Assembly (NCBI GenBank): GCA_016714565.1
Contig: JADKDM010000008.1
Coordinates: 124,001-188,000, forward strand
Length of the DNA stretch: 64,000 nucleotides
From: Candidatus Villigracilis propinquus
Lineage (GTDB): Bacteria; Chloroflexota; Anaerolineae; Anaerolineales; Villigracilaceae
Direction of reading: 5' to 3'
Part shown: piece after piece, positions 44,149-51,816 of the stretch
How the letters are laid out: the number at the start of each line of letters is the position of its first letter
How positions within the stretch are numbered: position 1 is the stretch's first letter
Translations under genes and position numbers: made by a program
The notes under the pieces: generated by a model
The model's input: the letters and a program-made list of their open reading frames with translations, nothing else
What the model was told of the DNA's origin: nothing
Databases searched by the model: none

Positions 44149-46014
44149 CTATCCAGACTTCTGTTTCAACGCCGCTTCCATGATCTGCTGAACCCGTGAA
44201 GCCATACTCGATGGGTCGGGATGTAATCCCTCCACCAGCAACGAGCTGTCGTAGATCTGCTCGATGATGATGTTCTGCAACTCCGAGCCAGCCTCTAAAT
44301 TGAGCAAGTCTTTCAACATTGTGTGCGACGGATTCAATTCCAAGACCTTCTTTGGAATTTCATATTCCTTGCCCAGATATTTATACACACGCTGCAACTC
44401 AGGGTTGGCATTCGCATCTGCATCTGCCAAACGCGCCACAGACTGATACAAGCGCGTGCTGGCACGCACATCCGCCACGCGCTCACCCAGCACCTGCTTG
44501 AAATGCTCCACCAGTGAATTGAAATCTATGTCTGCGATCTTCTCTGCTTCGGGCTGGTCCTTCGGCTTCTGGGTCGTATCCACTTCAGCCTGCGCCACGT
44601 TCTTCAAGTCAAAATCTTTATACTTGTGCAAGCCCATCAGCATGAACGAATCCATCGGGTCAGTCAGCAGCAGCACTTCCGTCCCCAACGAGTGGAAGTA
44701 ATCCAAATGCGGGCTGCGCAGCACAGACTTCGAGTCCTCGCCCACGATGTAATAAATTTCCTTCTGCCCCTCTTTCATGCGCGAAACATATTCTTCCAAA
44801 GAAGACCACGTTTCAGGATTCAAATTCGTCTTGAAGCGCAGCAGCGGATTGATCGTATCGGCATCCACGGGGTTGGAGGCTATTCCTTGTTTCAAGTACA
44901 AGCCGAACTCCTGCCAGAACGCCTGATATTTCTCGGCATTATTCTTCGCAAGGTTTTCCAACTCGCGCATGACCTGGTTTGTTAGAACCTTTTTCAGCTT
45001 GGGCATCAGTCCACTTGACTGAACAGTTTCACGGGAGACATTGAGCGGCAAGTCTTCCGAGTCCACTACGCCTTGCACAAAGCGCAAATATTCGGGCAGC
45101 AGATCCTTGTTATATTCGTCGATCAAAATATTGCGCGTGTACAACTTCAGGCCATCATCTTTTCGCAGCGAGAACACTCCGCGCTCCGCCTTGGAAGCAA
45201 CATACAGCAGCGCATACAACTGCACGGGCGCATCGGTGGCCATGTGAATGTGCAGCAGCGGGTCTTCAAAATCCAGCGTGGTCTGGCGGTAAAACTCCGT
45301 GTACTGCTCCTCGGTCACTTCCTGCTTCGAGGTGCGCCACAAAGAGGTTTGCTTATTGACCGCCTCTTTTGCTTCGCCAATATAAATCGGGAAACCAATG
45401 TAATCCGAATGTTTGTGGATGATATTCTTAAGGCGATATTCCTCCGCGAATTCAGCGGCATCCTCTTTGAGCTTGATCTCGATCTTCGTTCCCCTCTCGC
45501 TCATATCTGTGTGCCCGATCTGATAGTTGTCCTCACCTGTGGCATACCACATCACCGCTTCGTCATCTTTCCTGAACGAACGCGAAGTGACCCTCACCCA
45601 CTCTGCCACCATGAACACGGAATAAAATCCTACGCCAAACTGACCGATGACGCTGGTCAGGTCGGTGTTCTTATCCTTTGTCGCTTCAATAAATTTGCGC
45701 GCACCAGATTGGGCAATGGTTCCAAGGTTTTCGATGACCTCATCCTTGGTCATACCGATACCCGTATCCTGAATGGTGAGCATGCGCGAGTCTTTATCCA
45801 GGGTAATGTGGATCTTCAACTCGGCGTTCAAGTCAAGCACATCACGGTTGGTCACCGTCTCAAAGCGCAGGCGGTTGAGCGCATCCGACGCGTTGGAAAG
45901 CAACTCACGCAGAAAAACCTCCCGCTCTTTATACAGGGAGTGGATGAGAATATTAAGCAGCTGTTTGGTCTCTGCTTTGAATGAATATTGTTGTGTGTCT
46001 GTTGGCTCTGTCAT
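44149..46014 (-). CDS. htpG: Molecular chaperone HtpG (Hsp90)
   Basis: 621 residues, the usual length. The GHKL ATP-binding domain has LRELLSNASDALNRLR, IQDTGIGMTKDE and GTIAQSGARKF; the middle domain has VRVTSRSFRKDDEAVMW and the catalytic-loop Arg region SEDLPLNVSRE. The C-terminal dimerisation domain is complete. It helps fold client proteins under stress. AGGAGGCAAGC before the ATG is a strong ribosome site. It is monocistronic, with 98 nt to the upstream methyltransferase gene. Confidence 0.96.
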   Translation of the reverse strand: MTEPTDTQQYSFKAETKQLLNILIHSLYKEREVFLRELLSNASDALNRLRFETVTNRDVLDLNAELKIHITLDKDSRMLTIQDTGIGMTKDEVIENLGTIAQSGARKFIEATKDKNTDLTSVIGQFGVGFYSVFMVAEWVRVTSRSFRKDDEAVMWYATGEDNYQIGHTDMSERGTKIEIKLKEDAAEFAEEYRLKNIIHKHSDYIGFPIYIGEAKEAVNKQTSLWRTSKQEVTEEQYTEFYRQTTLDFEDPLLHIHMATDAPVQLYALLYVASKAERGVFSLRKDDGLKLYTRNILIDEYNKDLLPEYLRFVQGVVDSEDLPLNVSRETVQSSGLMPKLKKVLTNQVMRELENLAKNNAEKYQAFWQEFGLYLKQGIASNPVDADTINPLLRFKTNLNPETWSSLEEYVSRMKEGQKEIYYIVGEDSKSVLRSPHLDYFHSLGTEVLLLTDPMDSFMLMGLHKYKDFDLKNVAQAEVDTTQKPKDQPEAEKIADIDFNSLVEHFKQVLGERVADVRASTRLYQSVARLADADANANPELQRVYKYLGKEYEIPKKVLELNPSHTMLKDLLNLEAGSELQNIIIEQIYDSSLLVEGLHPDPSSMASRVQQIMEAALKQKSG

Positions 46015-46112
46015 GCTTGCCTCCTAAAATTAGGTGTTCTGATTTTTGAAAAATTTTAATTCGTAAGTATCAACTCTACGATAAGAGTTTTGTAAGAAAA
46101 ATATCTGTAACC

Positions 46113-46739
46113 CTATGGCTTCTCAAAGAAAAAGGAAACCAGCCGGGGCGGTTTGTTCTCATCTAGTTCATGCCAGTATTCGTTCAGCTTGACCAATTTC
46201 AATCCGTTGGCGTCTGCCGCATTCGTGAACTCTGAAATGTGATGCACAAAGACATCCACCTCAATGATATTTTCCCCTCTTTCAAACCTGGCTTTTGTTC
46301 CGCCATATTGCTTGAAGGGATGCAGTTCATTGATGAAGAACCTGCCATTCGGCTGCAAAGTCCGTGCTGCTTCAGAGAAGATGTGGCTCAAGTCTTCGAT
46401 ATGTTCCAAGACAAGGTTACAGACGATGAGGTCATACGCATTCTCTTCACAAGGCCAACGCTTCGTCAGATCAGCCATCGAAAAGCGGACATGGTCCGCT
46501 TTTACCTTCTCTTTGGCTTTCCCGATCATTCCCTCTGAAAAATCCAGCGCATGAACACTCATCCCGACCTGGACAAGGAGTGTTGTGTTTTTACCTGTCC
46601 CACACCCAAGCTCAAGAATGGACTCAAAGTGCTGACCTATGAGAATATCATAGGTCACTTTTTGGTCAAGATCACGGGTCAGGTTTTCGTTCGAGTCATA
46701 GATATCCGCCCATTCGTTGTATGCGTTATGGATAGTCAT
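46113..46739 (-). CDS. Class I SAM-dependent methyltransferase
   Basis: 208 residues from MTIHNAYNEWADIYD. Motif I ILELGCGTGKNTTLLV, acidic ALDFSEGMI and post-I DLIVCNLVLEHIEDL are typical of Methyltransf_11/25 small-molecule methyltransferases. The substrate is unknown. TATACT lies 6 nt before the ATG (46746-46751) and there is no ribosome site, so the start at 46739 is preferred over the longer frame that runs through a hairpin at 46761-46805. Confidence 0.85.
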   Translation of the reverse strand: MTIHNAYNEWADIYDSNENLTRDLDQKVTYDILIGQHFESILELGCGTGKNTTLLVQVGMSVHALDFSEGMIGKAKEKVKADHVRFSMADLTKRWPCEENAYDLIVCNLVLEHIEDLSHIFSEAARTLQPNGRFFINELHPFKQYGGTKARFERGENIIEVDVFVHHISEFTNAADANGLKLVKLNEYWHELDENKPPRLVSFFFEKP

Positions 46740-46745
46740 AAGCCA

Positions 46746-46751
46746 AGTATA
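46746..46751 (-). promoter_or_regulatory. -10 box TATACT of the methyltransferase
   Basis: TATACT on the minus strand, 6 nt before the ATG at 46739. Consistent with leaderless expression. Confidence 0.45.
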
Positions 46752-46760
46752 CCCAGAGTA

Positions 46761-46805
46761 GCCACAAATTGCGCTTTTCCTTTCTGAAAAAGCGCAATTT
46801 GTGGC
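46761..46805. repeat. 18-bp perfect inverted repeat upstream of the methyltransferase
   Basis: Arms 46761-46778 and 46788-46805 with a 9-nt loop. It lies just upstream of the methyltransferase -10 box and 79 nt downstream of the RTX gene stop. There is no T tract beyond four T in the arm. It may be an operator, a factor-independent mRNA end for the operon above, or a remnant repeat. Confidence 0.6.
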
Positions 46806-46883
46806 CCTAGGCATTATATGAAGTTGACAATAAAAAACTGGCGAATTTGAATATTCGCCCATACGCCATGCCCCATGATCCTA

Positions 46884-47279
46884 CTATTGGCTTTCTCCTT
46901 CACAAGTCATAAATGTATCAGTCTCCGGGCCGCCGATACAGACATCACTTCCATCTCCGCCGATGAGTTGATCATCCCCGCCACCGCCGAGAATGCAATC
47001 GTCTCCACCGAGGCCGTCTATCGCATCCAACCCAGCGCTGCCGATGATGAGGTCATTGCCTGCGGAGCCGGTCAATGTCCCTGCGCCGGTGATAAGGTTC
47101 GTGAGAAACAAGCCTGCGCAAGCCGAAGGCTTGAGATCATTGATATCGACAGATGACACGGCAGCATCAAGCCGAGTGGTCGGAATGGTGTTGGTGGCGG
47201 CCACCGCTGTCACCGAGCTGAATAAGATGAGCGCAACCAGACCAACGGTTAGAAGTTGAAGCGGGTGGGATAATTTCAT
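46884..47279 (-). CDS. Secreted RTX-like calcium-binding repeat protein
   Basis: 131 residues. An N-terminal signal peptide (LLTVGLVALILFSSVTAVA) is followed by the motif ATNTIPTTR and then GGxGxD-type nonapeptide repeats (GSAGNDLIIGSAG, GLGGDDCILGGGGDDQLIGG, GDGSDVCIGG) that form a calcium-binding beta-roll. Its ATG overlaps the stop of the signal peptidase gene by 4 nt, so it belongs to that operon. The post-signal motif is shared with the secreted protein at 49273-49644. The small size suggests a structural or calcium-responsive element, not a toxin. Confidence 0.85.
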   Translation of the reverse strand: MKLSHPLQLLTVGLVALILFSSVTAVAATNTIPTTRLDAAVSSVDINDLKPSACAGLFLTNLITGAGTLTGSAGNDLIIGSAGLDAIDGLGGDDCILGGGGDDQLIGGDGSDVCIGGPETDTFMTCEGESQ

Positions 47280-49168
47280 AATTTGATCTTTCTTAATACC
47301 ACTGCATCCTCCGGCTCGGATATGGAAAATCCAATTTCACAAGTCTGGATGACATATTCAGTCATATCGTGGTTTACTGGCACATAGTCAGAAGTTCGAT
47401 CTTCCACATGATTGGCCAGGTAATTTGATGCTTCACTTTGTATCCTTTGCCAAACAAGCTCAATTTCAGTTTCCAAAGAATTGTGTCGATCTGCCTGTGT
47501 TTCATGCTTGATACTGTCATGATTGGAAGCAGCAGTTTGCAGCGATTCATTCCGCGCTGGTTCCGGTTCTGTAAGTACAAAATCAACTTCATCACGGACA
47601 GATGTAATTTCGACTTCTTCACTAACCGGCGCGGTTTCAATTTCCCCTTTTTTGCCAATGCTGATCACATGACGGTATGTAATGTTGTTGGCTTGCACCA
47701 GATAATAGTGCAGGAAATTGCGGGACATGTGCAGGATCATGGTCCCGTGCCGTTCGGCAAGTTTGGCAAGATTATCGATTGTAGTCACGTCAACCGTTGA
47801 TGTAGTGGGCGCAAGGTTTTGCTCATACACATCCACCAACATACCGCCATACTTTAATTGGATGAGAGCATCTGGGCTTTGCTGTGCTGTGCGATACAGA
47901 TTTAATCCGATGGCAGATAACCCCATTAGGGAGAACCCAAACCCCAGCAATGCGAGCACTCGAATGCTAAGCACCGTAAAACTCATACCAAAAACCGTAA
48001 ATGTATTTACTTGTAAATCAGCGCTGCCTGCTACCCCTTCTTTCAATGAATATAAAGAATCCACCTGCGGGTCATCACTGGCAAGGTAGAGATGCACTTT
48101 GTCAAATTTAAAGACAAGGCTGGGAACGAACGTATCCTTGATCGGGCTGCCTGCAATCAAGCCAGTCACAGCTACATCAGCAACAATTTCAAGAGTGTAG
48201 GTACTTGCGTGCAGGCCTGTTTCCTTCTCCACCATGGTTATCAGGGTCTCCACCTGACACAGATCAAGGGTAGCCATGCTGAAATAGGTCATACCACTGA
48301 AACCCGTTTGGGGATTCAATGGGATCGTACGCATCCAGCCGCTTTGGTCATCCGACACGCGCGCATATAACTGGTGGCTGCCTGCCGCTCCCTGCAATTG
48401 ATCAGCCACCAAGTTGTAGGTAAACCCCAAATTGAGAAAACAAGTTAACTTGGGAAAGACCGGTTCGCCGGAACGGACCAGTTCTGTATCGTAAATTCCA
48501 GGTGTTCCAGTTGCTGAGTAGAAAAAACGACCTTCCTGTTGATATGGGATATTTGCTGAAGAAGTGGTGAGCGGACGAGTGAAGGAAAAAATCGATAACC
48601 CCAAAAATGCAAGGACAAGGAATGCGAACAAATATAATCCACCTTCCTTCATTCCTCCAAAATTTTTCGACGGCTTGTTTCCCGCTTTTCCATTTTTAGT
48701 CGGTTTAGTGACCATGCCAGACATCACAACACCTCCCAGTAAAGCGACCGCGAGCGCCATATTGATCGGCACACGCACCCACTCGACCACCTTGCCAAGT
48801 TTTGGGATATGCACCCATAACTTTCCAACAATCTCATCCTGCACAGGCTGGTATGAATCCAGCCATGAGTTATTATCGCCTTGTAAAATAAAATGGCCCA
48901 ATTCAGTTCCAACAATGCGATGGAAAACATACCGGCCCATTTGCGCATTCTGATAAACAACCGCATCGCCCTCGCCGTAGCCTGATTCCTTCCGAACGAG
49001 CACGAGGTCCCCGAGATGAAAATGCGGCTCCATGCTGTTGCCGTCCACAATCACGTAGGTGGCCGAGCCGCCCAACTGAGTGGGACCAAGCGCCAGCCAG
49101 ACCATCCCAAAAATAAATAAGGATAATATGGTGGTGAAGATCGAGGACTGGCGTCTGGTTGCTCGCAT
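47276..49168 (-). CDS. ER/SipW-type signal peptidase I fused to DUF5305 domain
   Basis: 630 residues. Helix 1 (residues 11-29) is followed by a signal-peptidase domain with nucleophile Ser45 in GNSMEPHFHLGDLV, His83 in YVFHRIVG instead of the bacterial Lys, and GDNN near residue 97: the Ser-His ER/archaeal (SipW) type. Two further helices lead to a beta-rich extracytoplasmic region, a helix at about 405-430 and a C-terminal region (LKYGGMLVDV...HVISIGKK) that matches DUF5305. It probably cleaves the two secreted proteins in the same operon. Such fusions are unusual; the two parts are normally separate genes. Confidence 0.82.
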   Translation of the reverse strand: MRATRRQSSIFTTILSLFIFGMVWLALGPTQLGGSATYVIVDGNSMEPHFHLGDLVLVRKESGYGEGDAVVYQNAQMGRYVFHRIVGTELGHFILQGDNNSWLDSYQPVQDEIVGKLWVHIPKLGKVVEWVRVPINMALAVALLGGVVMSGMVTKPTKNGKAGNKPSKNFGGMKEGGLYLFAFLVLAFLGLSIFSFTRPLTTSSANIPYQQEGRFFYSATGTPGIYDTELVRSGEPVFPKLTCFLNLGFTYNLVADQLQGAAGSHQLYARVSDDQSGWMRTIPLNPQTGFSGMTYFSMATLDLCQVETLITMVEKETGLHASTYTLEIVADVAVTGLIAGSPIKDTFVPSLVFKFDKVHLYLASDDPQVDSLYSLKEGVAGSADLQVNTFTVFGMSFTVLSIRVLALLGFGFSLMGLSAIGLNLYRTAQQSPDALIQLKYGGMLVDVYEQNLAPTTSTVDVTTIDNLAKLAERHGTMILHMSRNFLHYYLVQANNITYRHVISIGKKGEIETAPVSEEVEITSVRDEVDFVLTEPEPARNESLQTAASNHDSIKHETQADRHNSLETEIELVWQRIQSEASNYLANHVEDRTSDYVPVNHDMTEYVIQTCEIGFSISEPEDAVVLRKIKL

Positions 49169-49185
49169 GACTTGGATTTTAAAGC

Positions 49186-49251
49186 TCAGGCCTGCCCACG
49201 GTTCATCCCATATACCTTCAGAAACGGGATACCATCCATGAGCAGGCCTGA
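49186..49251 (-). other. Extended intercistronic hairpin
   Basis: A 10-bp inverted repeat (49186-49195 and 49242-49251) encloses a second 5-bp pair (49205-49209 and 49226-49230). It lies between the first secreted-protein gene and the signal peptidase gene and has no T tract. It could stabilise or end part of the transcript so that the secreted product is made in excess. Confidence 0.5.
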
Positions 49252-49272
49252 CTACTTTGATCGTGGATCAGG

Positions 49273-49644
49273 TTAGTTGCTGGCGGCAACCACACGTAAC
49301 TGGTCAATGCTCGAAGCGGTCAGACCACTGGTGTCACAGGTCCAGACTGTGGTAACTCCGACCTGAGTGCAGGTATACCAGGTACCGGTAGTGGCAACAA
49401 GTTGGGCCTTGACTTTACCCGTGGCCGCGGCAGCGCCTAGGTCAAATGACACGCTATCAAGTGTGGTTGGGGTGGTTGCATTCAACGTGTAGACAACATC
49501 TGTCACTGTATAACCGCTGACTGTGCCTGTACCATCACCCGCCTTAGTATCTGGGACGGTGTTTGCAGCAGCAAAGGCATAAGTAGCGGCAGAGAGGATG
49601 ACCACAACGATTACAACGAACAGAACTTTGAAATTGCGTAACAT
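49273..49644 (-). CDS. Small secreted protein, first gene of the riboswitch operon
   Basis: 123 residues from MLRNFKVLFVVIVVVILS, with GGAG 8 nt upstream. A signal peptide ends near AAATYAFA and the mature start ANTVPDTKAGDGTG precedes a beta-rich domain (GYTVTDVVYTL to IDQLRVVAAS) with two Cys. It resembles small exported proteins of the SipW-substrate kind found in Chloroflexota and Actinobacteria; the function is unknown. Expression is preceded by a GEMM riboswitch and terminator. The NT-(V/I)-P-x-T core is also in the RTX protein of the same operon. Confidence 0.8.
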   Translation of the reverse strand: MLRNFKVLFVVIVVVILSAATYAFAAANTVPDTKAGDGTGTVSGYTVTDVVYTLNATTPTTLDSVSFDLGAAAATGKVKAQLVATTGTWYTCTQVGVTTVWTCDTSGLTASSIDQLRVVAASN

Positions 49645-49730
49645 GGCTTTTCTCCTTTTTTGCAAATCCAGGTTCTGCCGGGTTTGCGCTAGTAAAACAA
49701 AATTTTCGAGGATTGATCAGCCATCCGGAT

Positions 49731-49760
49731 AAAAAAAGCCTGACTTGTGATAAGCCAGGC
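49731..49760 (-). terminator. Riboswitch expression-platform terminator
   Basis: On the minus strand, a 9-bp stem (49760-49752 with 49746-49738, one G-U) and a 5-nt loop precede seven U (49737-49731). It lies between the GEMM aptamer and the gene. Its 5' arm begins GCCUGGC, which is perfectly complementary to GCCAGGC at the aptamer's 3' side (49801-49795), so antiterminator pairing is possible. Confidence 0.85.
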
Positions 49761-49783
49761 CAAACATCACTAAAACAAATTGT

Positions 49784-49876
49784 GATCTTCGGCGGCCTGG
49801 CGGTCGTGGTCACTTTTCAGTGACGGTAGACCCATGGCTTTGCGTCGCCGGTTTTCACCGGGTTTGCCTTTATCGG
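49784..49876 (-). ncRNA. GEMM / cyclic-di-GMP-I riboswitch aptamer
   Basis: On the minus strand the conserved GGCAAACC is followed by a CCGGU-GAAA-ACCGG stem with a GAAA tetraloop and then GACGCAAAGCC. Next come GGGUCUACC, a second stem closing a GAAA loop (GUCACU/AGUGAC), and the 3' element GCCAGGCCGCCGAA. These are the conserved blocks of the GEMM-I class that binds c-di-GMP (a Ib subtype binds 3',3'-cGAMP; I cannot tell which). It lies 140 nt upstream of the secreted-protein gene and is followed by a terminator. Confidence 0.9.
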
Positions 49877-50129
49877 ATGTTTTTACTGAAATCACTATAG
49901 CACTATACAAGAAACAGAAGCCTTGCAGGATGATTACAACGGCTACCACGCTTGCATTTCAGCAAGGTGTTCTTTTAACCTTTCCACGTTAAACCAACTG
50001 GCTTTATATTTTCGTGAAATGATATTTGTCATCTTGAATCTACATCAGGAATACGTATAATTTTTCTGGCGGAAAACATTTCTAATTTAAATGAATCCAT
50101 CAGGTTTCTTTTCCTAAAGGAGAATTCGT

Positions 50130-50621
50130 ATGTCAAAGCTTGATACTATGGTTCAGGGTTTCCTCGCGCAGAAGAAGATCGCCGTGGTCGGTGTATCGGA
50201 TAAGCGCGACACAGGTTGTAATTTGGGGTACAAAAAATTCAAGGAGAGCGGGTATCAGGTGTTCGCCGTCAACCCGCGGATTGATACGTTTGAAGGCGAC
50301 AAATGCTACCCTGACTTAAAATCCATCCCTGAAAAAGTGGATGCAGTTTTCATCCTCGCCAGCCCGAAGGTAACTGACCTGATCGTCAGCCAGTGCGTGG
50401 ACCTGGGAATCAAACACGTGTGGATGCATTGCATGATGGGCACAAAGCCCGGTCTGGCAAAAGGCATGACCAGCGTCTCCCCCTCCGCTGTGGATGTGTG
50501 CAAAGCGAATGGCATCGCAGTCATCCCCGGCTCATGCCCGAATCAATATCTCAATCCCGACGGTGGTCACAAATTCATGCGCGGCATGTGGAAGTTGTTT
50601 GGGTTTATGAGCGTGAATTAA
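50130..50621 (+). CDS. CoA-binding domain protein (YccU-like)
   Basis: 163 residues. Rossmann-type KIAVVGVSDKRDTGCNLGY and FAVNPRIDTFEG, and PGSCPNQYL near the end, match the stand-alone CoA_binding family related to succinyl-CoA synthetase alpha. The function is not defined. CTAAAGGAGAATTCGT gives a strong ribosome site. It is transcribed divergently from the riboswitch operon; the 250-nt gap holds that operon's promoter region (TATAGT near 49900). Confidence 0.88.
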   Translation: MSKLDTMVQGFLAQKKIAVVGVSDKRDTGCNLGYKKFKESGYQVFAVNPRIDTFEGDKCYPDLKSIPEKVDAVFILASPKVTDLIVSQCVDLGIKHVWMHCMMGTKPGLAKGMTSVSPSAVDVCKANGIAVIPGSCPNQYLNPDGGHKFMRGMWKLFGFMSVN

Positions 50622-50631
50622 GCGGCCCATC

Positions 50632-50754
50632 GTCAATGCGAGGAGCGCTCTTGCTCCCGGCCGCCGGGGGGGGGGGGCGCGCGGGGGGGGGCCGCCCCCC
50701 CCCACATCGTGAGCGAGATTGCTTCGGGCGAAAAATCATTGACCTCGCAATGAC
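50632..50754. repeat. Palindromic interspersed repeat, copy 2, with corrupted centre
   Basis: Ends GTCAATGCGAGG (50632-50643) and CCTCGCAATGAC (50743-50754) match copy 1 at 5350-5442 with one base changed. The centre has G12 (50666-50677), G9 (50683-50691) and C9 (50695-50703) tracts that do not occur in copy 1. An ATTGCTTC block (50718-50725) matches the inner arm of copy 1. The tract-rich core is likely a sequencing or assembly artefact at the hairpin apex. Confidence 0.7.
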
Positions 50755-50758
50755 GAGG

Positions 50759-51127
50759 TTACGAATGCTCGCCCTTTATAAACCGTTCAAATCCCTGCTT
50801 CGTGAGTTGACTTAACTCCGCGAACAGGGATTTTTCGATCTTCTTGAAGTTGAAGCAGGATTTTCCCTGCATGTGCTTTTTGAGTTCGGGGGAAATTCCC
50901 TTGAGCAGGTCGGGGAACATATAAACAGGCATCAGATAAAAAGAGACATAATTCTTTTTGATCTGCACCGCGCCAAAGAATAATTCCTTTTTCCACTTCT
51001 CACTATACGGACCTTCAAGGGAATATCCCTCTGCTGTGTCAACTTTGACAGCCAGCTTTTTGGCATACGGCTTGAGGATGGATCTGAGGCTTTCAAAGAC
51101 AACGGGAAATTCGGTTTGTGTGGGCAT
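50759..51127 (-). CDS. DUF1801-like protein
   Basis: 122 residues from MPTQTEFPVVFESLRSIL; GGAGTTGCC lies before the ATG. The pattern LFFGAVQIKKNYVSFYLMPVYMFPDLLKGISPEL matches the YdhG-like/DUF1801 fold, also seen at 57278. Function unknown. It ends 5 nt from the repeat at 50632-50754. The longer upstream frame is not supported. Confidence 0.7.
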   Translation of the reverse strand: MPTQTEFPVVFESLRSILKPYAKKLAVKVDTAEGYSLEGPYSEKWKKELFFGAVQIKKNYVSFYLMPVYMFPDLLKGISPELKKHMQGKSCFNFKKIEKSLFAELSQLTKQGFERFIKGEHS

Positions 51128-51230
51128 GGCAACTCCAACTATTTCTAATTTTTCGCCACAGAGACACAGAGAGCGCAGAGAAAATCCATAAAAAATATTT
51201 GTAAAACCTGTGATTTCCGTGGTAGATACT

Positions 51231-51779
51231 CTATGGTGATACAACAATTTTGATAAATATCAAATCACCAAAGAAATTCCCATTGGGGTCAACAGCCTGC
51301 CATGCTGATTCGTAGGAGCCTGACTCGGCAGGGGCGGTAAAGGTCATGCGCAGTGTGGCTTGCGTGCCCGCGCGGGCGGGGTAAAGGGACTGCTCCTGCA
51401 CGGCGCCCATTGGGTCACCGCCGACCCACTTTACACGGTAGGTTAAGTCCCAGTTGCAGGTACCACTGTTTTGGACGAGCCATTGTTTATCAATGGATGC
51501 GCTGGGGAGGAAGGATGTGCCATCGTCCACGGTGATGTCATCGAGGAAAGAGAGATTGTCGGTACAGGGGCCGGATGTGGCGGTGACTGTGATCGTGGGG
51601 GTTGGGAAAGGCGTGAACAATGCCGGGATGGGCGTGGTGGTCGGTAAAGGCTGTGTGGGCGGAGCAGCTGTAGGCGGGCGGAATGGCGTGGGCGTGGATT
51701 GAGGCGCACACGCCCAAAGGGAGAAAATGCTTGTGAGCAGAATCAGGCAAAGGTTAAGAAAGAGGCGTTGCTTGGTCAT
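51231..51779 (-). CDS. NBR1-Ig-like domain lipoprotein
   Basis: 182 residues from MTKQRLFLN. A signal peptide ends at lipobox LWAC. A Thr/Pro-rich spacer (about residues 22-60) leads to a beta-sandwich with DDGTSFLPSASIDKQWLVQN, CNWDLTYRVKW and ESAWQAVDPNGNFFGD, the Ig-like NBR1 domain common in Chloroflexota surface proteins. The ATG lies 3 nt after the recA terminator and no ribosome site is visible. Likely anchored outside the membrane; role unknown. Confidence 0.8.
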   Translation of the reverse strand: MTKQRLFLNLCLILLTSIFSLWACAPQSTPTPFRPPTAAPPTQPLPTTTPIPALFTPFPTPTITVTATSGPCTDNLSFLDDITVDDGTSFLPSASIDKQWLVQNSGTCNWDLTYRVKWVGGDPMGAVQEQSLYPARAGTQATLRMTFTAPAESGSYESAWQAVDPNGNFFGDLIFIKIVVSP

Positions 51780-51781
51780 AA

Positions 51782-51808
51782 GAAAAATGGACACGTTTCC
51801 GTGTCCAT
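51782..51808 (-). terminator. recA terminator
   Basis: A 9-bp stem (51787-51795 and 51800-51808) with a GAAA loop on the minus strand, followed by five U. It lies just after the recA stop. Confidence 0.85.
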
Positions 51809-51816
51809 TCATTTTA

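Noticed and set aside
45073..45984. 303-codon plus-strand frame opposite htpG
   Set aside because: It is a shadow of htpG, which is complete on the other strand.
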